Source of the DNA: CAYFKJ01 sp964343605
GTDB lineage: Bacteria > Pseudomonadota > Alphaproteobacteria > UBA2966
Direction of reading: 5' to 3'
NCBI GenBank assembly: GCA_964343605.1
Contig: CAYFKJ010000008.1
Location: 99,502 to 163,501 of the forward strand
Length of the DNA: 64,000 nt
The position numbers and the translations under genes are program-made. Positions 54,098 through 63,061 of the stretch are shown piece after piece (position 1 is the stretch's first letter; every line of letters begins with the position of its first letter). The notes beneath the pieces were generated by a model. That model was not told the origin of the DNA. It saw only the letters and a list, made by a program, of their open reading frames with translations, and did no database searches.

Positions 54098-54482
54098 AAT
54101 GACCTCGTTAAATGGATGGCAAAGACCGGCGGCATTTCGCTTTGAAACGAAATGACCTCAGGCACGGTTTCGTTTTATCGATCGTGTGAGCGATAGCCGC
54201 ATTGCCAACGGTTCTGCCGGACAGACCGCCACGAGGGCGCTGCTCCAAGCGAAACGAAATGGCTTTTTTCAGGGCGTCACTAGGAAAATCCCGCGCTGAG
54301 CCCGCCCGCATAGGATATCGGGCAGGAAGGACCCGTGACTTCGCTCAAATTCGATGGAATTTTGTTGCTTTGGGGCCATCCAGTCCCGGACGCGCCTCTC
54401 GCAAGCTTGGCAAAAAATGTAGCCTATTCAGCTGTTTTTGTCCGCGCGAAAAGTGTTCGCCGAACACCTTTCTATCCACTAC
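54098..54482. promoter_or_regulatory. 385-base intergenic region with repeated GAAACGAAA sites
   Basis: Upstream of the methyltransferase start. ATTTCG (54134-54139) and CGAAAT (54148-54153) form an inverted repeat around CTTTGAAA. GAAACGAAAT occurs at 54144-54153 and again at 54251-54260, with TTTCGTTTT on the opposite strand near 54168. Apparent reading frames here have no ribosome site or family support. It probably holds an early promoter and operator. Not verified. Confidence 0.4.
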
Positions 54483-54926
54483 TCATGCCTTCGCCGATTG
54501 AACCATCTCTATCACTTTGCGTCGCGAACAATTACGCGGCACCCTATGACCGTTAAGCTTCCAGGCAATGACACAATGGCCAAAAAGGTAGCGTTGATGG
54601 ACTGCCGTGCGCTGTAAACCGACCCGTCCACAGATGGTTTTCCAGCGCTCGCCCGCCGCACGAAACCAGCAAATCTTGGCAACGTCCGCTTCGAGCCACT
54701 GCAGCCATTGCATCGCCTCATCCATCCGGTCAATGGATCCCGGCGACGGCCAGGGCCTGCGCAGCACGGGGTCATGCCAACCAAAGGATTCATGGATGTT
54801 GTGAACGACGTCAGGCCAGGCCGAGAAATAGCCTTGCACCTTTTCTTCAGGCAGGCGCTTCAACACCCCTGCGGCTTCCGCCAACCGCTCCTCCACAAGG
54901 GAGGCTGTCCATCGATCATTGCTCAT
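54483..54926 (-). CDS. DUF6362-like phage protein
   Basis: 147 residues from ATG 54926, with AGGAAG upstream. The pattern VEERLAEAAGVLKRLPEEKV, RPWPSPGSIDRMDEAMQWLQWL, WFRAAGERWKTICGRVGL fits a DUF6362-type protein I recall in alphaproteobacterial prophages. The last part looks like a helix-turn-helix. Might control late transcription. Overlaps the 64-residue gene by 11 bases. Confidence 0.72.
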   Translation of the reverse strand: MSNDRWTASLVEERLAEAAGVLKRLPEEKVQGYFSAWPDVVHNIHESFGWHDPVLRRPWPSPGSIDRMDEAMQWLQWLEADVAKICWFRAAGERWKTICGRVGLQRTAVHQRYLFGHCVIAWKLNGHRVPRNCSRRKVIEMVQSAKA

Positions 54927-55110
54927 GAGCTTCTTCCTTTCGTTTGCCATAGAGCCTGTCGCCCAATTGGCGAACGAGTTCCTTCTCAGGCCAGGTCAGA
55001 CGGTCATCCTCAATGGAAACCGCCAACATGCCCTGCTCCCGCCAACCATCACGCTTGACCTGATCGGCATTGCGGCGCGTGCCGCCATATCCGGGAGGCT
55101 GCCATCTCAT
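54916..55110 (-). CDS. small phage protein, 64 residues
   Basis: A basic 64-residue protein (RWQPPGYGGTRRNADQVKRD, then WPEKELVRQLGDRLYGKRKEE). Overlaps with both neighbours show coupling in an early cassette. Small proteins of this look sit beside DUF6362-type genes in other prophages as I recall. Function unknown. Confidence 0.65.
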   Translation of the reverse strand: MRWQPPGYGGTRRNADQVKRDGWREQGMLAVSIEDDRLTWPEKELVRQLGDRLYGKRKEEAHEQ

Positions 55111-55364
55111 CGGCTCACCTCCTTCAGCACGGCGGCATAGCCCGCAACATCAATCATGCTGTCGAGATGCCCGGGATCATGTGCCAATCGCGCCAGCTTC
55201 AGATCAATCAGGCACAGAGCTACCTGCGAGGGTGTGATGGGCTGGCCCAGTGTGATCGACCAGCGTTTGGCGATCGCCGACATGGAGGCAGACGGCTCTC
55301 CGTAAGTCTCCCGACGATTGCCGACAATGGCAGCGGCCTGTTTAAGCATCATTTCGCCGTTCAT
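55107..55364 (-). CDS. DUF6378-like phage protein
   Basis: 85 residues from ATG 55364, overlapping the resolvase stop as ATGA. It is helical (AAAIVGNRRETYGEPSAS, ITPSQVALCLIDLKLARLAH, DSMIDVAGYAAVL), the DUF6378 pattern often seen in phages. This may be a nucleotide-handling or replication accessory; role unknown. Confidence 0.7.
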   Translation of the reverse strand: MNGEMMLKQAAAIVGNRRETYGEPSASMSAIAKRWSITLGQPITPSQVALCLIDLKLARLAHDPGHLDSMIDVAGYAAVLKEVSR

Positions 55365-55882
55365 TGATCCAACCCTCCCCCACGATTGACCATGGCCCAA
55401 TCAAGGATCGCTAAGGCGTCGGCTTCGTTATCATCGGCGGGAGCAAACCCACGTTTGCGAGCGGCCTCAATCATGGCGTCTTTGTTGGCGTTTCCTTTGC
55501 CGGTGGCATGTCGTTTGATGGTGCCGACGGGCACGGCCTCGTATGGGATCATTTGGTGCTCACACCAGGCGGTGACATGGGCGAGAAATCCACCGTAGAC
55601 ATGGGCGGCATCCACACCGGCATGACGGCGGACCTCCTCAATGAAGACCGCATCCAGACCACCGGCCATTTGCTTGACCTCGGTGAGCCATTTCTTGAAC
55701 CGAAGAAAGCGCATACCGCCGCCTTGCCAGCGATCATTTTTAAATTCGGCAATACCGCTGGTGATGGTTCGGTCAGGCAAGCAAACGGCCCATCCGGTTT
55801 TGGTGCCGAGATCCAGGGCCAGAATTTTGAGAGGACCGTCATACGGGACAGGTGGAATTTGGACAGAGGTTGGTGCTGGCAT
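55361..55882 (-). CDS. RuvC-like phage resolvase (RNase H fold)
   Basis: 173 residues from ATG 55882, with GGAGG six bases upstream; longer in-frame readings cross the repeat region and are rejected. KILALDLGTKTGWAV carries the first Asp, VFIEEVRRHAG the middle Glu, and ADDNEADALAILDWA the final Asp pair. It would cut branched DNA before packaging. The repeat-rich gap lies directly upstream. Confidence 0.85.
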   Translation of the reverse strand: MPAPTSVQIPPVPYDGPLKILALDLGTKTGWAVCLPDRTITSGIAEFKNDRWQGGGMRFLRFKKWLTEVKQMAGGLDAVFIEEVRRHAGVDAAHVYGGFLAHVTAWCEHQMIPYEAVPVGTIKRHATGKGNANKDAMIEAARKRGFAPADDNEADALAILDWAMVNRGGGLDQ

Positions 55883-56198
55883 ATTTGCCTCCATGTTGAT
55901 TGAACAATACTGATGGGAGAAATGGCCGGACAGAATCGACGACCATGGCGAAGAGGGTTCGCCAAGCGTCAGCGCTGGCGTAGCCCTCTCCCCCTTTAGG
56001 GGGAGGTATTCACTTGGATTTCTGATTGGGGTCTGAAAGCCGCAGAAATCTTGACGTTTTGCCAGGAATCCAGAAATCCAGACAGGAATCCGGCTGGATT
56101 TCTGAATTGACCCTAACCGACTGTTTTCATTGAAACTTTGAATCCAGAGCATGTCTGGACTCCATGGACTCCAGAAATCACAGCCGAGATTTTGCCCC
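55883..56198. repeat. intergenic region with repeated AGAAATCCA / TGGATTTCT elements
   Basis: TGGATTTCTGA occurs at 56015-56025 and 56095-56105. The inverse CAGAAATCCA (56071-56080) can pair with TGGATTTCTG (56095-56104) as a perfect ten-base stem. CAGAAATC occurs again at 56043-56050 and CCAGAAATCA near 56171-56180. Five copies in about 170 bases. Candidates are an operator array, replication iterons or an RNA structure between primase and resolvase genes. Confidence 0.5.
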
Positions 56199-58403
56199 CT
56201 ATTCATGGTCCATCTCCTCATCGTGATAGACCCAGTTATGCGGGCTTTCGACCTCCAGAACGGCCCCTGACTGGTGGCACTTGTAATGGGTCGGAAGGAG
56301 CTGATGGACGCTCTGGAAAACCTCACCTGTTTCCTCATCCACAACGTCCTCGGCCTCCCCCAACTGCATGCCTTCGACGCAGAGATAGCCGTACCGGGTG
56401 CGCGGCAGTGGTGGCAGATCGTGATCTTCCGGATTACGGAAATATTTGATGTAACCTTTGGTGGTCAGAACACTGACACGTTCGGCAATGGTACTCCGGC
56501 CACCCAAACCCGCTCGGTTTTCAAAGCGCTCGGCAAATTGGGTCGCGGTGTAAACCCGCCCGCCCAGAGCTTCTTCGAAGAGGACCTGAAGAATGACATC
56601 GCGTTTGCGCAGACGTTCGGCATCGAGCTTCTCGCCATATTCTTGACGGATCAGCCTCTCCGACGACGGATCAATCTCAATCCATTGACCACCGTCCTTA
56701 TCGACGATCTTTGCCGCCAGGGCTGGGCCGTTGCGCAGTTCCGTGATGAGCTTGCGTTCTGAGCGCGTTTCATCAGGGCGAAACAGGATCATGCCTGAGC
56801 TGTAATAGCCCCGGAGCGCCCCCGCACCGGAAAGCGCCTGAAATGGATCCTCATCAACCTGTTTCTTTGAAAGCTTGCGGGTGTGATGGACGAGAATGAT
56901 GCCTGCGTCCGGGTCCACGGCGTCGCGAAGCTTCTCAACGCGATCGCGCAAGAAAAACAGCATGGCGTTGTTGTCGTTCTCACTGGGTCCCGCTTCACCG
57001 CCATCAAAGACGTTTCGGATCGGATCAATGACGATGATGTCCAGCCCATCGGGGAAGTGTTTTCTGATTATAGCGCCAACCGTCTCAACGCCCGCTTCAT
57101 TCAAAATGAGCTTGAGCTGCGGCGTGATGACGAGATTGTCATGGGCTTGGCGGATCACCTCAGGCTGCAACGAGATTTCCTGAAGGCGCTCCCGGAGATA
57201 GTGGTACTGGATTTCGGCCTGCAGATAGAAAACGCGCAAAGGGCGCGGTGGCGTAAAAGACAGAAACCCAATGCCTGCAGCCATGTGAACCAGCCAGCTG
57301 AGCAAAAAATCACTTTTGCCAACCTTGGGCGCACCGCCGAAAACCAGCAGGCCCGATGGTGTCAGGACACGAGGCGCAATGATGTCGTCCGGCATGGGAG
57401 AACAATCACCCAGCAACTGCTTCAGGCTAAAGGCTTGCGCATTGGACCTCGGCCTTGTGAGGGATTGACGCGCTGCGCTGGCAATGAAGGCATCAATGTC
57501 CATGCGGTCATCGACAGCGTCCGCCGCATCCCACTTTTCCGGTTTATCCAGAGGCGGCATGAGAATGGCGACAGAAAGGGCACCGGCACCAAGAGCGGCC
57601 TCGGCAGCAGCTTCCGCGTACTGCCAGCCTGCCGCATCCTTGTCGGGCCAGATCAAGACCCGTTTGCCACAAAGCGGTGACCAGTCGGTTTTCTCAACTG
57701 GTGCCTTGGCCCCGTTCATGGCCGTCGTGGCGCAAACGCCCTGACCGATTAAAGCATCTGCCGCCTTCTCGCCTTCAACTAACACCACATCCATGGCGGA
57801 TTTCATGGCGGGCTGGTTGTAAAGCGGTCGCGGATCCGGAGCCTTCATCTTCCGGCGCGAAACGTCCCAGGGCCTAAACTGCTTTCCGCTGGGCGGGTCA
57901 TAGCGATAGACACAGGCCAACAGAGCGCCTTCACCATCAACATAGTCCCACTTGGCTGTCACCGGCCCCAACTCATCCATCGGCACGGTACGTTCCGGTT
58001 CAGCAGTTACAGTTTCCGGTCGCGGCTCGCCCAGCCATTGGCGAACGTCATCCAATAACGATGGGAAATCCGATTGGGTGTTGCGCCCTGTTGCCGTAGC
58101 CCAGAGTGCGAGCACGTCCCCGCCCTCACCTGTCGCGAAGTCATGCCACATCCCAGTTTTGGGGCCGGATAGCTCAACACTCAGGCTTTCGCCCTTGTTG
58201 CCTCGGACATCACCAACCAGAAATTTTCCATGACGGAAAACACCTGCGGGATAGAGGTAGGACAGAAGGCCACGCAAATTAGCATTGAGTCGCACCTTGA
58301 TCTCATCAACCGAGAACCCTGTTTGGCGAGCATCGTCTTGGCGCTGGGGGGCTGCTGAATTGAAATCCCGCCAGTCATTAATGTTTACAACCTCATTGCT
58401 CAT
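56199..58403 (-). CDS. phage primase/helicase-like protein (TOPRIM plus RecA-like ATPase)
   Basis: 734 residues from ATG 58403 (MSNEVVNINDW). The TOPRIM domain (about 205-300) shows VVLVEGEKAADAL and VLIWPDKDAAG. The RepA/RecA-like ATPase follows with FGGAPKVGKSDFLLSWL and LDIIVIDPIRNVFDGG, then IILVHHTRKLSK. The C-terminal part has a possible winged helix (STIAERVSVLTTKGYIKYF). It would prime and unwind phage DNA. Start overlaps the Cas4-like gene stop by four bases. Confidence 0.85.
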   Translation of the reverse strand: MSNEVVNINDWRDFNSAAPQRQDDARQTGFSVDEIKVRLNANLRGLLSYLYPAGVFRHGKFLVGDVRGNKGESLSVELSGPKTGMWHDFATGEGGDVLALWATATGRNTQSDFPSLLDDVRQWLGEPRPETVTAEPERTVPMDELGPVTAKWDYVDGEGALLACVYRYDPPSGKQFRPWDVSRRKMKAPDPRPLYNQPAMKSAMDVVLVEGEKAADALIGQGVCATTAMNGAKAPVEKTDWSPLCGKRVLIWPDKDAAGWQYAEAAAEAALGAGALSVAILMPPLDKPEKWDAADAVDDRMDIDAFIASAARQSLTRPRSNAQAFSLKQLLGDCSPMPDDIIAPRVLTPSGLLVFGGAPKVGKSDFLLSWLVHMAAGIGFLSFTPPRPLRVFYLQAEIQYHYLRERLQEISLQPEVIRQAHDNLVITPQLKLILNEAGVETVGAIIRKHFPDGLDIIVIDPIRNVFDGGEAGPSENDNNAMLFFLRDRVEKLRDAVDPDAGIILVHHTRKLSKKQVDEDPFQALSGAGALRGYYSSGMILFRPDETRSERKLITELRNGPALAAKIVDKDGGQWIEIDPSSERLIRQEYGEKLDAERLRKRDVILQVLFEEALGGRVYTATQFAERFENRAGLGGRSTIAERVSVLTTKGYIKYFRNPEDHDLPPLPRTRYGYLCVEGMQLGEAEDVVDEETGEVFQSVHQLLPTHYKCHQSGAVLEVESPHNWVYHDEEMDHE

Positions 58404-59161
58404 CCGCCGGTTCTCCAGCACCGATCAGACCAGTCGCAGAATTTGCACTCGAAGAAATCAGCCGATTGCGCGATACGAGGCAGCAACTCACCGGCTTCTG
58501 TCGCCTGAATGACGCGCACCGCTTTATCGCTCATGCGTTGGGCAAGCCCGCCGTCAAACGCAACCAGCTCATGGTGAAGCTCCGCTGTATCCTTGTTGAT
58601 GGCGGTAAACAGTGCCGGGTTTTGAGAAATGCCCGGAACCGAGGCTTCCATATAGGCCTGGTACGTGGCGATCTGCGCGGCATAAACCGGCTTGGAAATT
58701 GAGACGCCGCGTTTGACGGTGTCCTTCCAGGATTTGTTGTTGAGTGATTTGCATTCCCAAAGGGCTGGGAAGCCATCCATGACCGGAGCTGCGTTGATAA
58801 TGCCGTCCACGTGACCACGAATGCGGCCACTCGCGACACTGAACCCAAATTGCTCTCCACCAGGCTTGTTGCCTTTGGTCGTATAGAGCTCGAAGCCAGC
58901 CTTACGCAGCCAATCGATGGCCAGGTCCTCAAAGACGTGACCGGCAGCAAAAATCCGCAGGGTTTGCCCATCGAAATCCCGACCATCGTCTTTCGGGGCC
59001 TGGGCGTATTCGAATTGCAAAGCGCGTTCACAGGCAACGCCAAGACGGGAGCCACCGAGATATTGGCGTGGTATTTGGCGTTGGTTTTCGGCAACCAAAG
59101 CCTCATCGATATGAGCGTTCACCTGATCGGCGAATGTTTGGGAGGAATTGTAATCCAACAT
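58400..59161 (-). CDS. PD-(D/E)XK nuclease, Cas4/RecB-like
   Basis: 253 residues from ATG 59161, with GGAGG about ten bases upstream; a TTG one codon earlier is also in frame. The active site is RIRGHVDGIINA (Asp) and ALWECKSLNNK (ExK). Cysteines at the N-terminus (ACERAL) and C-terminus (FECKFCDWSDRCW) suggest an iron-sulfur cluster. Probably a phage exonuclease in recombination. Overlaps both neighbours. Confidence 0.85.
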   Translation of the reverse strand: MLDYNSSQTFADQVNAHIDEALVAENQRQIPRQYLGGSRLGVACERALQFEYAQAPKDDGRDFDGQTLRIFAAGHVFEDLAIDWLRKAGFELYTTKGNKPGGEQFGFSVASGRIRGHVDGIINAAPVMDGFPALWECKSLNNKSWKDTVKRGVSISKPVYAAQIATYQAYMEASVPGISQNPALFTAINKDTAELHHELVAFDGGLAQRMSDKAVRVIQATEAGELLPRIAQSADFFECKFCDWSDRCWRTGG

Positions 59162-59565
59162 CAAAAGGGGACCTCCGTGTCTTCGCCTTTGGCAATCGAC
59201 AGCATGGCGTCTTGAAACCCGCCAACGCAGACTTCTGCGAGAGTGAGAACCTGGGCTTCTGTGAGATCAATCAGCCGGGTTTCCCAACCGATCTCTTCCA
59301 TCACTTCGGCCAGCATCTTGACGGCATGGCGCAGTGCGGCTTTTTCTTGTTCAGTCAAATCAACCATGCCCAAGCCCTCCTTCGCCAAGCGCGACCAAAA
59401 ACCCTGGCAGTCCATGGAGCAGAACCACCGCTGAATACGCGGACGCTTCGATGAATGGCGGTCGAACCAGCCAAAACCACGGGTCGGTCGCCGACAGACG
59501 GCACAGAGCTCCCCGCGCGGATGCCATAACCTCAAACGGGTGGCAGGGTTTCCTGAAGTCACCAT
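59161..59565 (-). CDS. DUF6511-like zinc-binding phage protein
   Basis: A 134-residue protein. The N-terminal half is a zinc-binding-like module (LCAVCRRPTRGFGWFDR, QRWFCSMDCQGF); the C-terminal half is helical (EQEKAALRHAVKMLAEVMEEIG). It resembles DUF6511-type phage proteins as I recall. It sits between the helicase and nuclease genes, so a DNA-metabolism accessory role is plausible. Confidence 0.7.
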   Translation of the reverse strand: MVTSGNPATRLRLWHPRGELCAVCRRPTRGFGWFDRHSSKRPRIQRWFCSMDCQGFWSRLAKEGLGMVDLTEQEKAALRHAVKMLAEVMEEIGWETRLIDLTEAQVLTLAEVCVGGFQDAMLSIAKGEDTEVPF

Positions 59566-59568
59566 GGG

Positions 59569-61245
59569 TCATGCCGCCCTCCGGCTATCTTCAGGAGCGT
59601 TCAACACCAGATTGGTGATTGCGGCCTTATTGAATTGAAAGGTCAGCAGTGCCGATGCGTGATACCGGGTCAGGCCAAAATCCTGACGGTATTCGGGCGG
59701 CAAGAATTGAAGCTGACGGGTGGTGACCGACTGATTGAGCCAGGAGCGTGATTTATGGGCGCTTTCATCGGTCTCGTTTTCATTCAGCCAATCATCGGCT
59801 GCAGCCAGGCAAATGGTGCGCTCACCCATGGCCAGCAAATGCGATTTGAGACCCTTTCCACCCCCGACGGCATGCCAGCGGCCCTGATGAAAGAAAATGC
59901 CGCTCCAGGCGTTGAAGCCATTTGCGACCAGCGCCGCATCATCGCCAAAGAGATCACACCATTGGAAACTGGAACGCTTGAGCAGATCCACTTCCGACAT
60001 GACGAAATCAGAGATCGGCTGTTGGCCTTCCTTACCCTCCGATTGGAAGTGGTAACCGCACAACGGGCATTCCATGACGGCCAGCGGCACATTGGCGGCG
60101 CACTCAGGGCATTCCTTGGTCAGTGCGGGACCGGAGCCAACCTTGCCATCAAGGTTTACGTCCTGCTCGAGACTGCCATGCAGAAGACTGGAAGTACCAA
60201 AATCCAGCACAATGCAGTCCCTTTTGACCACACCCGGATGTTCGCTGGGATCAACGGTACGCAGGCCGCGCCCAACCATCTGGATCATGGTGGATTTATA
60301 AGAAGACGGCCTCAGCAAGACGACACAGCTGGTCGGCGGATGATCCCAGCCTTCGGTCAGAACCGCGACATTAACCAGAACCTGGGTTTCCCCCCGCTCA
60401 TAGGCCTTTAGGACATCGCGCCGTTCAGAAGCGCCCATGTCGCCATAAACCATGGCGGCCTGGATACCTTGAGTGCGAAAAGCGTCACGCACATTGCGGG
60501 CGTGATCGACCGTCGAACAAAAGACAACGGTTTGACGATCACCCGCCTTCTCCCGCCAGTGCTGGATCACAGCATCCGTGATCGGCGCTTTGTTCATGAT
60601 GGCGTCCACAGCCATCATGTCGAAGTCGTCTACGCTCTTGCGAACCGACTTGAGCGCTTCCTGTGCGCCAACATCAATCACGAAAGTGCGGGGCGGCACC
60701 AGATGTCCGGAAGCAACCAGTTCTCCAATGAAGACTTGATCGGCAACATTGGAAAAGATCGGACGCAAACCCTTCTTGTCTCCCCGGTTGGGAGTGGCCG
60801 TCACACCGAAAATCTTAACGTCCGGGTTTTTGTCCCTGGCCTGATCAATGATACGACGGTAACTGTCGGCTGCCGCATGATGGGCTTCGTCAATCACCAG
60901 AAGATCCAGAGCGGGCATGGCAGCAAGGTTAGATTTACGCGCCAAGGTCGGAACCATGGCGAATGTAGTCCGCCCCTGCCAGGATTTGGTTTTGGCATCG
61001 ACGACAGACGTACTCAGGTCCGGATTGACCCGAATGAACTTTGCCTCGTTTTGGCTTGTCAGCTCATCACGATGGGCGAGCACACAGGCCTTGGCATCAT
61101 TGCCTTTCAGCAACTGACCGGTGACACCGGCCAGCGCGATGGTTTTCCCAAATCCGGTTGAGGCAACAGCCAGGGTGTTGCCGTGTTCGCCGAGCGCTTG
61201 AACACTGCGCTCGACGAAGGTTTTCTGGCGGGGACGGAGTAACAT
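59569..61245 (-). CDS. DEAD/DEAH-box phage helicase
   Basis: A 558-residue superfamily 2 helicase. Motifs: ASTGFGKTIALAGV (Walker A), LLVIDEAHHAAADSYRR (DEAH), FGVTATPNRGD, and MIQMVGRGLRTVDPSEH (motif VI). A C-terminal zinc ribbon (CPECAANVP...CPLCGYHF) follows. It would unwind DNA during replication or recombination. Three bases separate it from the downstream gene. Confidence 0.9.
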   Translation of the reverse strand: MLLRPRQKTFVERSVQALGEHGNTLAVASTGFGKTIALAGVTGQLLKGNDAKACVLAHRDELTSQNEAKFIRVNPDLSTSVVDAKTKSWQGRTTFAMVPTLARKSNLAAMPALDLLVIDEAHHAAADSYRRIIDQARDKNPDVKIFGVTATPNRGDKKGLRPIFSNVADQVFIGELVASGHLVPPRTFVIDVGAQEALKSVRKSVDDFDMMAVDAIMNKAPITDAVIQHWREKAGDRQTVVFCSTVDHARNVRDAFRTQGIQAAMVYGDMGASERRDVLKAYERGETQVLVNVAVLTEGWDHPPTSCVVLLRPSSYKSTMIQMVGRGLRTVDPSEHPGVVKRDCIVLDFGTSSLLHGSLEQDVNLDGKVGSGPALTKECPECAANVPLAVMECPLCGYHFQSEGKEGQQPISDFVMSEVDLLKRSSFQWCDLFGDDAALVANGFNAWSGIFFHQGRWHAVGGGKGLKSHLLAMGERTICLAAADDWLNENETDESAHKSRSWLNQSVTTRQLQFLPPEYRQDFGLTRYHASALLTFQFNKAAITNLVLNAPEDSRRAA

Positions 61246-61257
61246 GACCAGCCTCCC

Positions 61258-61881
61258 CTACTGAGCCCAAGACGGGCGATTGGGGTTTGAAGCCGGTTGC
61301 GCTTCTGTGTTGGCATTGGCCATCGGCTGGGCCGTTGCGACAGGGGCCGATTGGCTCGGCGTCCAGAGACCGCCGCCAGACTTGAACGTATCCCAATCCT
61401 TGTGGTTGGGAGCCACTGCAAACCGGATATCGTTTTTCGGGTCGCCATTGGCATCCTTGCCGACATCAATCTTGGCCAGGAATTCAATGCCATCCAGATC
61501 CGTAAAACCGTTGATACGGCGAGCAGCCTGCGCCTGCGGGGAATTGTCTTTGTCGGAAAGGCCCCGCGATGAGTTCAGGATACCCCGCACAAAAGACCGG
61601 CCCATGTTGCCCCATTCCGGACCCTTGAGGCTGCGAAGCCCAATCAGGCTCCAGACCTTACGCTTGGCAAACGGACCTTCGAGGATGACGAACTCGGCGT
61701 TCAGATAGACCGAGCCGGTCGTATCGTTGTGGGTTGCGTATCCCCCTGTCCAACCCTGAGCCGGATCGTCATAACCACCGGGTTTGATGGTCATCCGCAC
61801 CGGTACAATGGTGCCCTTTGGGATCAGGTCGTAGGATGTTTGGGCTTCCGCGTCGTTATAGTCGTTCCATGCACCAGTCAT
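61258..61881 (-). CDS. phage DNA-metabolism accessory (ssDNA-binding-like candidate)
   Basis: A 207-residue protein. Strand-rich N-terminal region (SYDLIPKGTIVPVRMTIKPG, VYLNAEFVILEGPFAKRKVW), then a Pro/Ala/Gln-rich acidic-free tail ending NRPSWAQ. It resembles phage proteins placed beside Sak4-like ATPases that may bind single-stranded DNA, but I cannot name a family. The flexible tail is SSB-like. Function inferred from position. Confidence 0.65.
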   Translation of the reverse strand: MTGAWNDYNDAEAQTSYDLIPKGTIVPVRMTIKPGGYDDPAQGWTGGYATHNDTTGSVYLNAEFVILEGPFAKRKVWSLIGLRSLKGPEWGNMGRSFVRGILNSSRGLSDKDNSPQAQAARRINGFTDLDGIEFLAKIDVGKDANGDPKNDIRFAVAPNHKDWDTFKSGGGLWTPSQSAPVATAQPMANANTEAQPASNPNRPSWAQ

Positions 61882-61883
61882 AA

Positions 61884-62765
61884 TTACTGTGCTCCTTTGT
61901 CGTCTTCAGGGTTGGGGGTCTCGGCTGGCGGTACGGGGCGACTAAAAGTCAGCCTTTCGCCTGCCGGTTTTGCTGGGCCGCCGACCTTTTCCATCAGACG
62001 GCCAAGGTGGGGTTCTTCGATTTGATCTAGCCGACCGCTGCGATCCTTTGCGGGAAAGCCAAACGGGTTCAACGTGTGGCAAACAAACGCTCTGTAGGGA
62101 TCCACGCCATCCGGGCTGACTTCGGCCATGGCGATGACTTCATCGACGATGCCGGGGAGTTCGTTGCCAGTCTTTGAGCCATCGATTTGGGGAACAAAGG
62201 TCTTGCGATTGAAATCATCGAGCTTCTCGTCGAGGATTCCAACAAACCAAACGTTCTTGCCACGGGTGTGCTGAAGGTGCGTGAGCCAGGCGATCATCTC
62301 CTGGCCGTGGAGACCATAAGCACCACGCATGTCAGGCTTGCCGGTGCGCTCAGAAATTGCCTGCGGCTGGCCTTTGGCCCATTGGAAACACAGACGTCCC
62401 GCAACCGTGATGCTGTCGATAAAGACCGTCTGGTACTTATCCAGCGCTGCCGGATCGCCAAACTGCTCACAAACCGCGTCATAGTGGGCCTGGCTATAGA
62501 CCTGATCGTCACGCAAAGCCGGGTTTGGACCGCCGATGAAGACCGCGAAATCACGGCATTCAACCCAGGTGCGAGGCCGAATGGTATCTCCGGACCAGCC
62601 TTCGATCGCCAGATCCCCTGCCTCCAAATCGAAGAACAAGGTGGACTGGGCATCCAGCGTCCAAAGCAGTGAGGTTTTGCCGATACCGGACTTGCCGAAG
62701 ATGCAGCCTTTAATGCCGCGCTGCTCCGATAACCGTTCATCGGCGGAAATGATGGGGAGCGTCAT
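61884..62765 (-). CDS. Sak4-like RecA-fold ATPase
   Basis: 293 residues from ATG 62765 (a GTG one codon upstream is in frame). It shows Walker A GKSGIGKTSLLWTL, LFFDLEAGDLAIEGW and Walker B TVFIDSITVAGRL, the pattern of phage single-strand annealing Sak4-type or nucleotide-binding ATPases. It probably promotes annealing with the neighbouring 207-residue protein. ATGA overlap with the upstream gene. Confidence 0.8.
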   Translation of the reverse strand: MTLPIISADERLSEQRGIKGCIFGKSGIGKTSLLWTLDAQSTLFFDLEAGDLAIEGWSGDTIRPRTWVECRDFAVFIGGPNPALRDDQVYSQAHYDAVCEQFGDPAALDKYQTVFIDSITVAGRLCFQWAKGQPQAISERTGKPDMRGAYGLHGQEMIAWLTHLQHTRGKNVWFVGILDEKLDDFNRKTFVPQIDGSKTGNELPGIVDEVIAMAEVSPDGVDPYRAFVCHTLNPFGFPAKDRSGRLDQIEEPHLGRLMEKVGGPAKPAGERLTFSRPVPPAETPNPEDDKGAQ

Positions 62766-63061
62766 CACTTGCCCCCCTTCTTCGAAGTCACCGCATCAAG
62801 GGCATTGTCTGCCCCCAAGGATCCGTTCTTGCGGGCCATGTCGTAGACCCGACGCAGTGCATCGATTTCTCCGTAAATCGCAGAGGATTTGGCCTGCAAA
62901 GCCAACTGGGCAAAAGCAATGTCATCAATGGACGCTGCCTCAATGGGTTTGATCACCTCTTCCTGGCAATCGCCCAAAGGCGGGATCCGGATGGTATCGG
63001 GAAGATCCGCGAGATAGCTGTTGTCTTCACGCAGGCGTTCGAGTTTGGTCTTGGCGGTCAT
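62765..63061 (-). CDS. hypothetical phage protein, 98 residues
   Basis: A helical, charged 98-residue protein (KTKLERLREDNSYLADLPDT, DIAFAQLALQAKSSAIYGEIDAL). Overlaps the neighbours by three to four bases, so it is clearly within the early operon. No recognised domain or motif. Confidence 0.65.
   Translation of the reverse strand: MTAKTKLERLREDNSYLADLPDTIRIPPLGDCQEEVIKPIEAASIDDIAFAQLALQAKSSAIYGEIDALRRVYDMARKNGSLGADNALDAVTSKKGGK

Noticed and set aside
54108..54311. 67-codon frame on the minus strand upstream of the methyltransferase
   Set aside because: No ribosome site, no family style, and it crosses the repeat-bearing regulatory gap.
54202..54501. 99-codon plus-strand frame in the same gap
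   Set aside because: Overlaps the DUF6362-like gene end and lacks any start signal or protein-like pattern.
55895..56344. Longer start for the RuvC-like protein
   Set aside because: It would translate the repeat-rich region and overlap the primase gene; ATG 55882 has GGAGG and gives a normal length.
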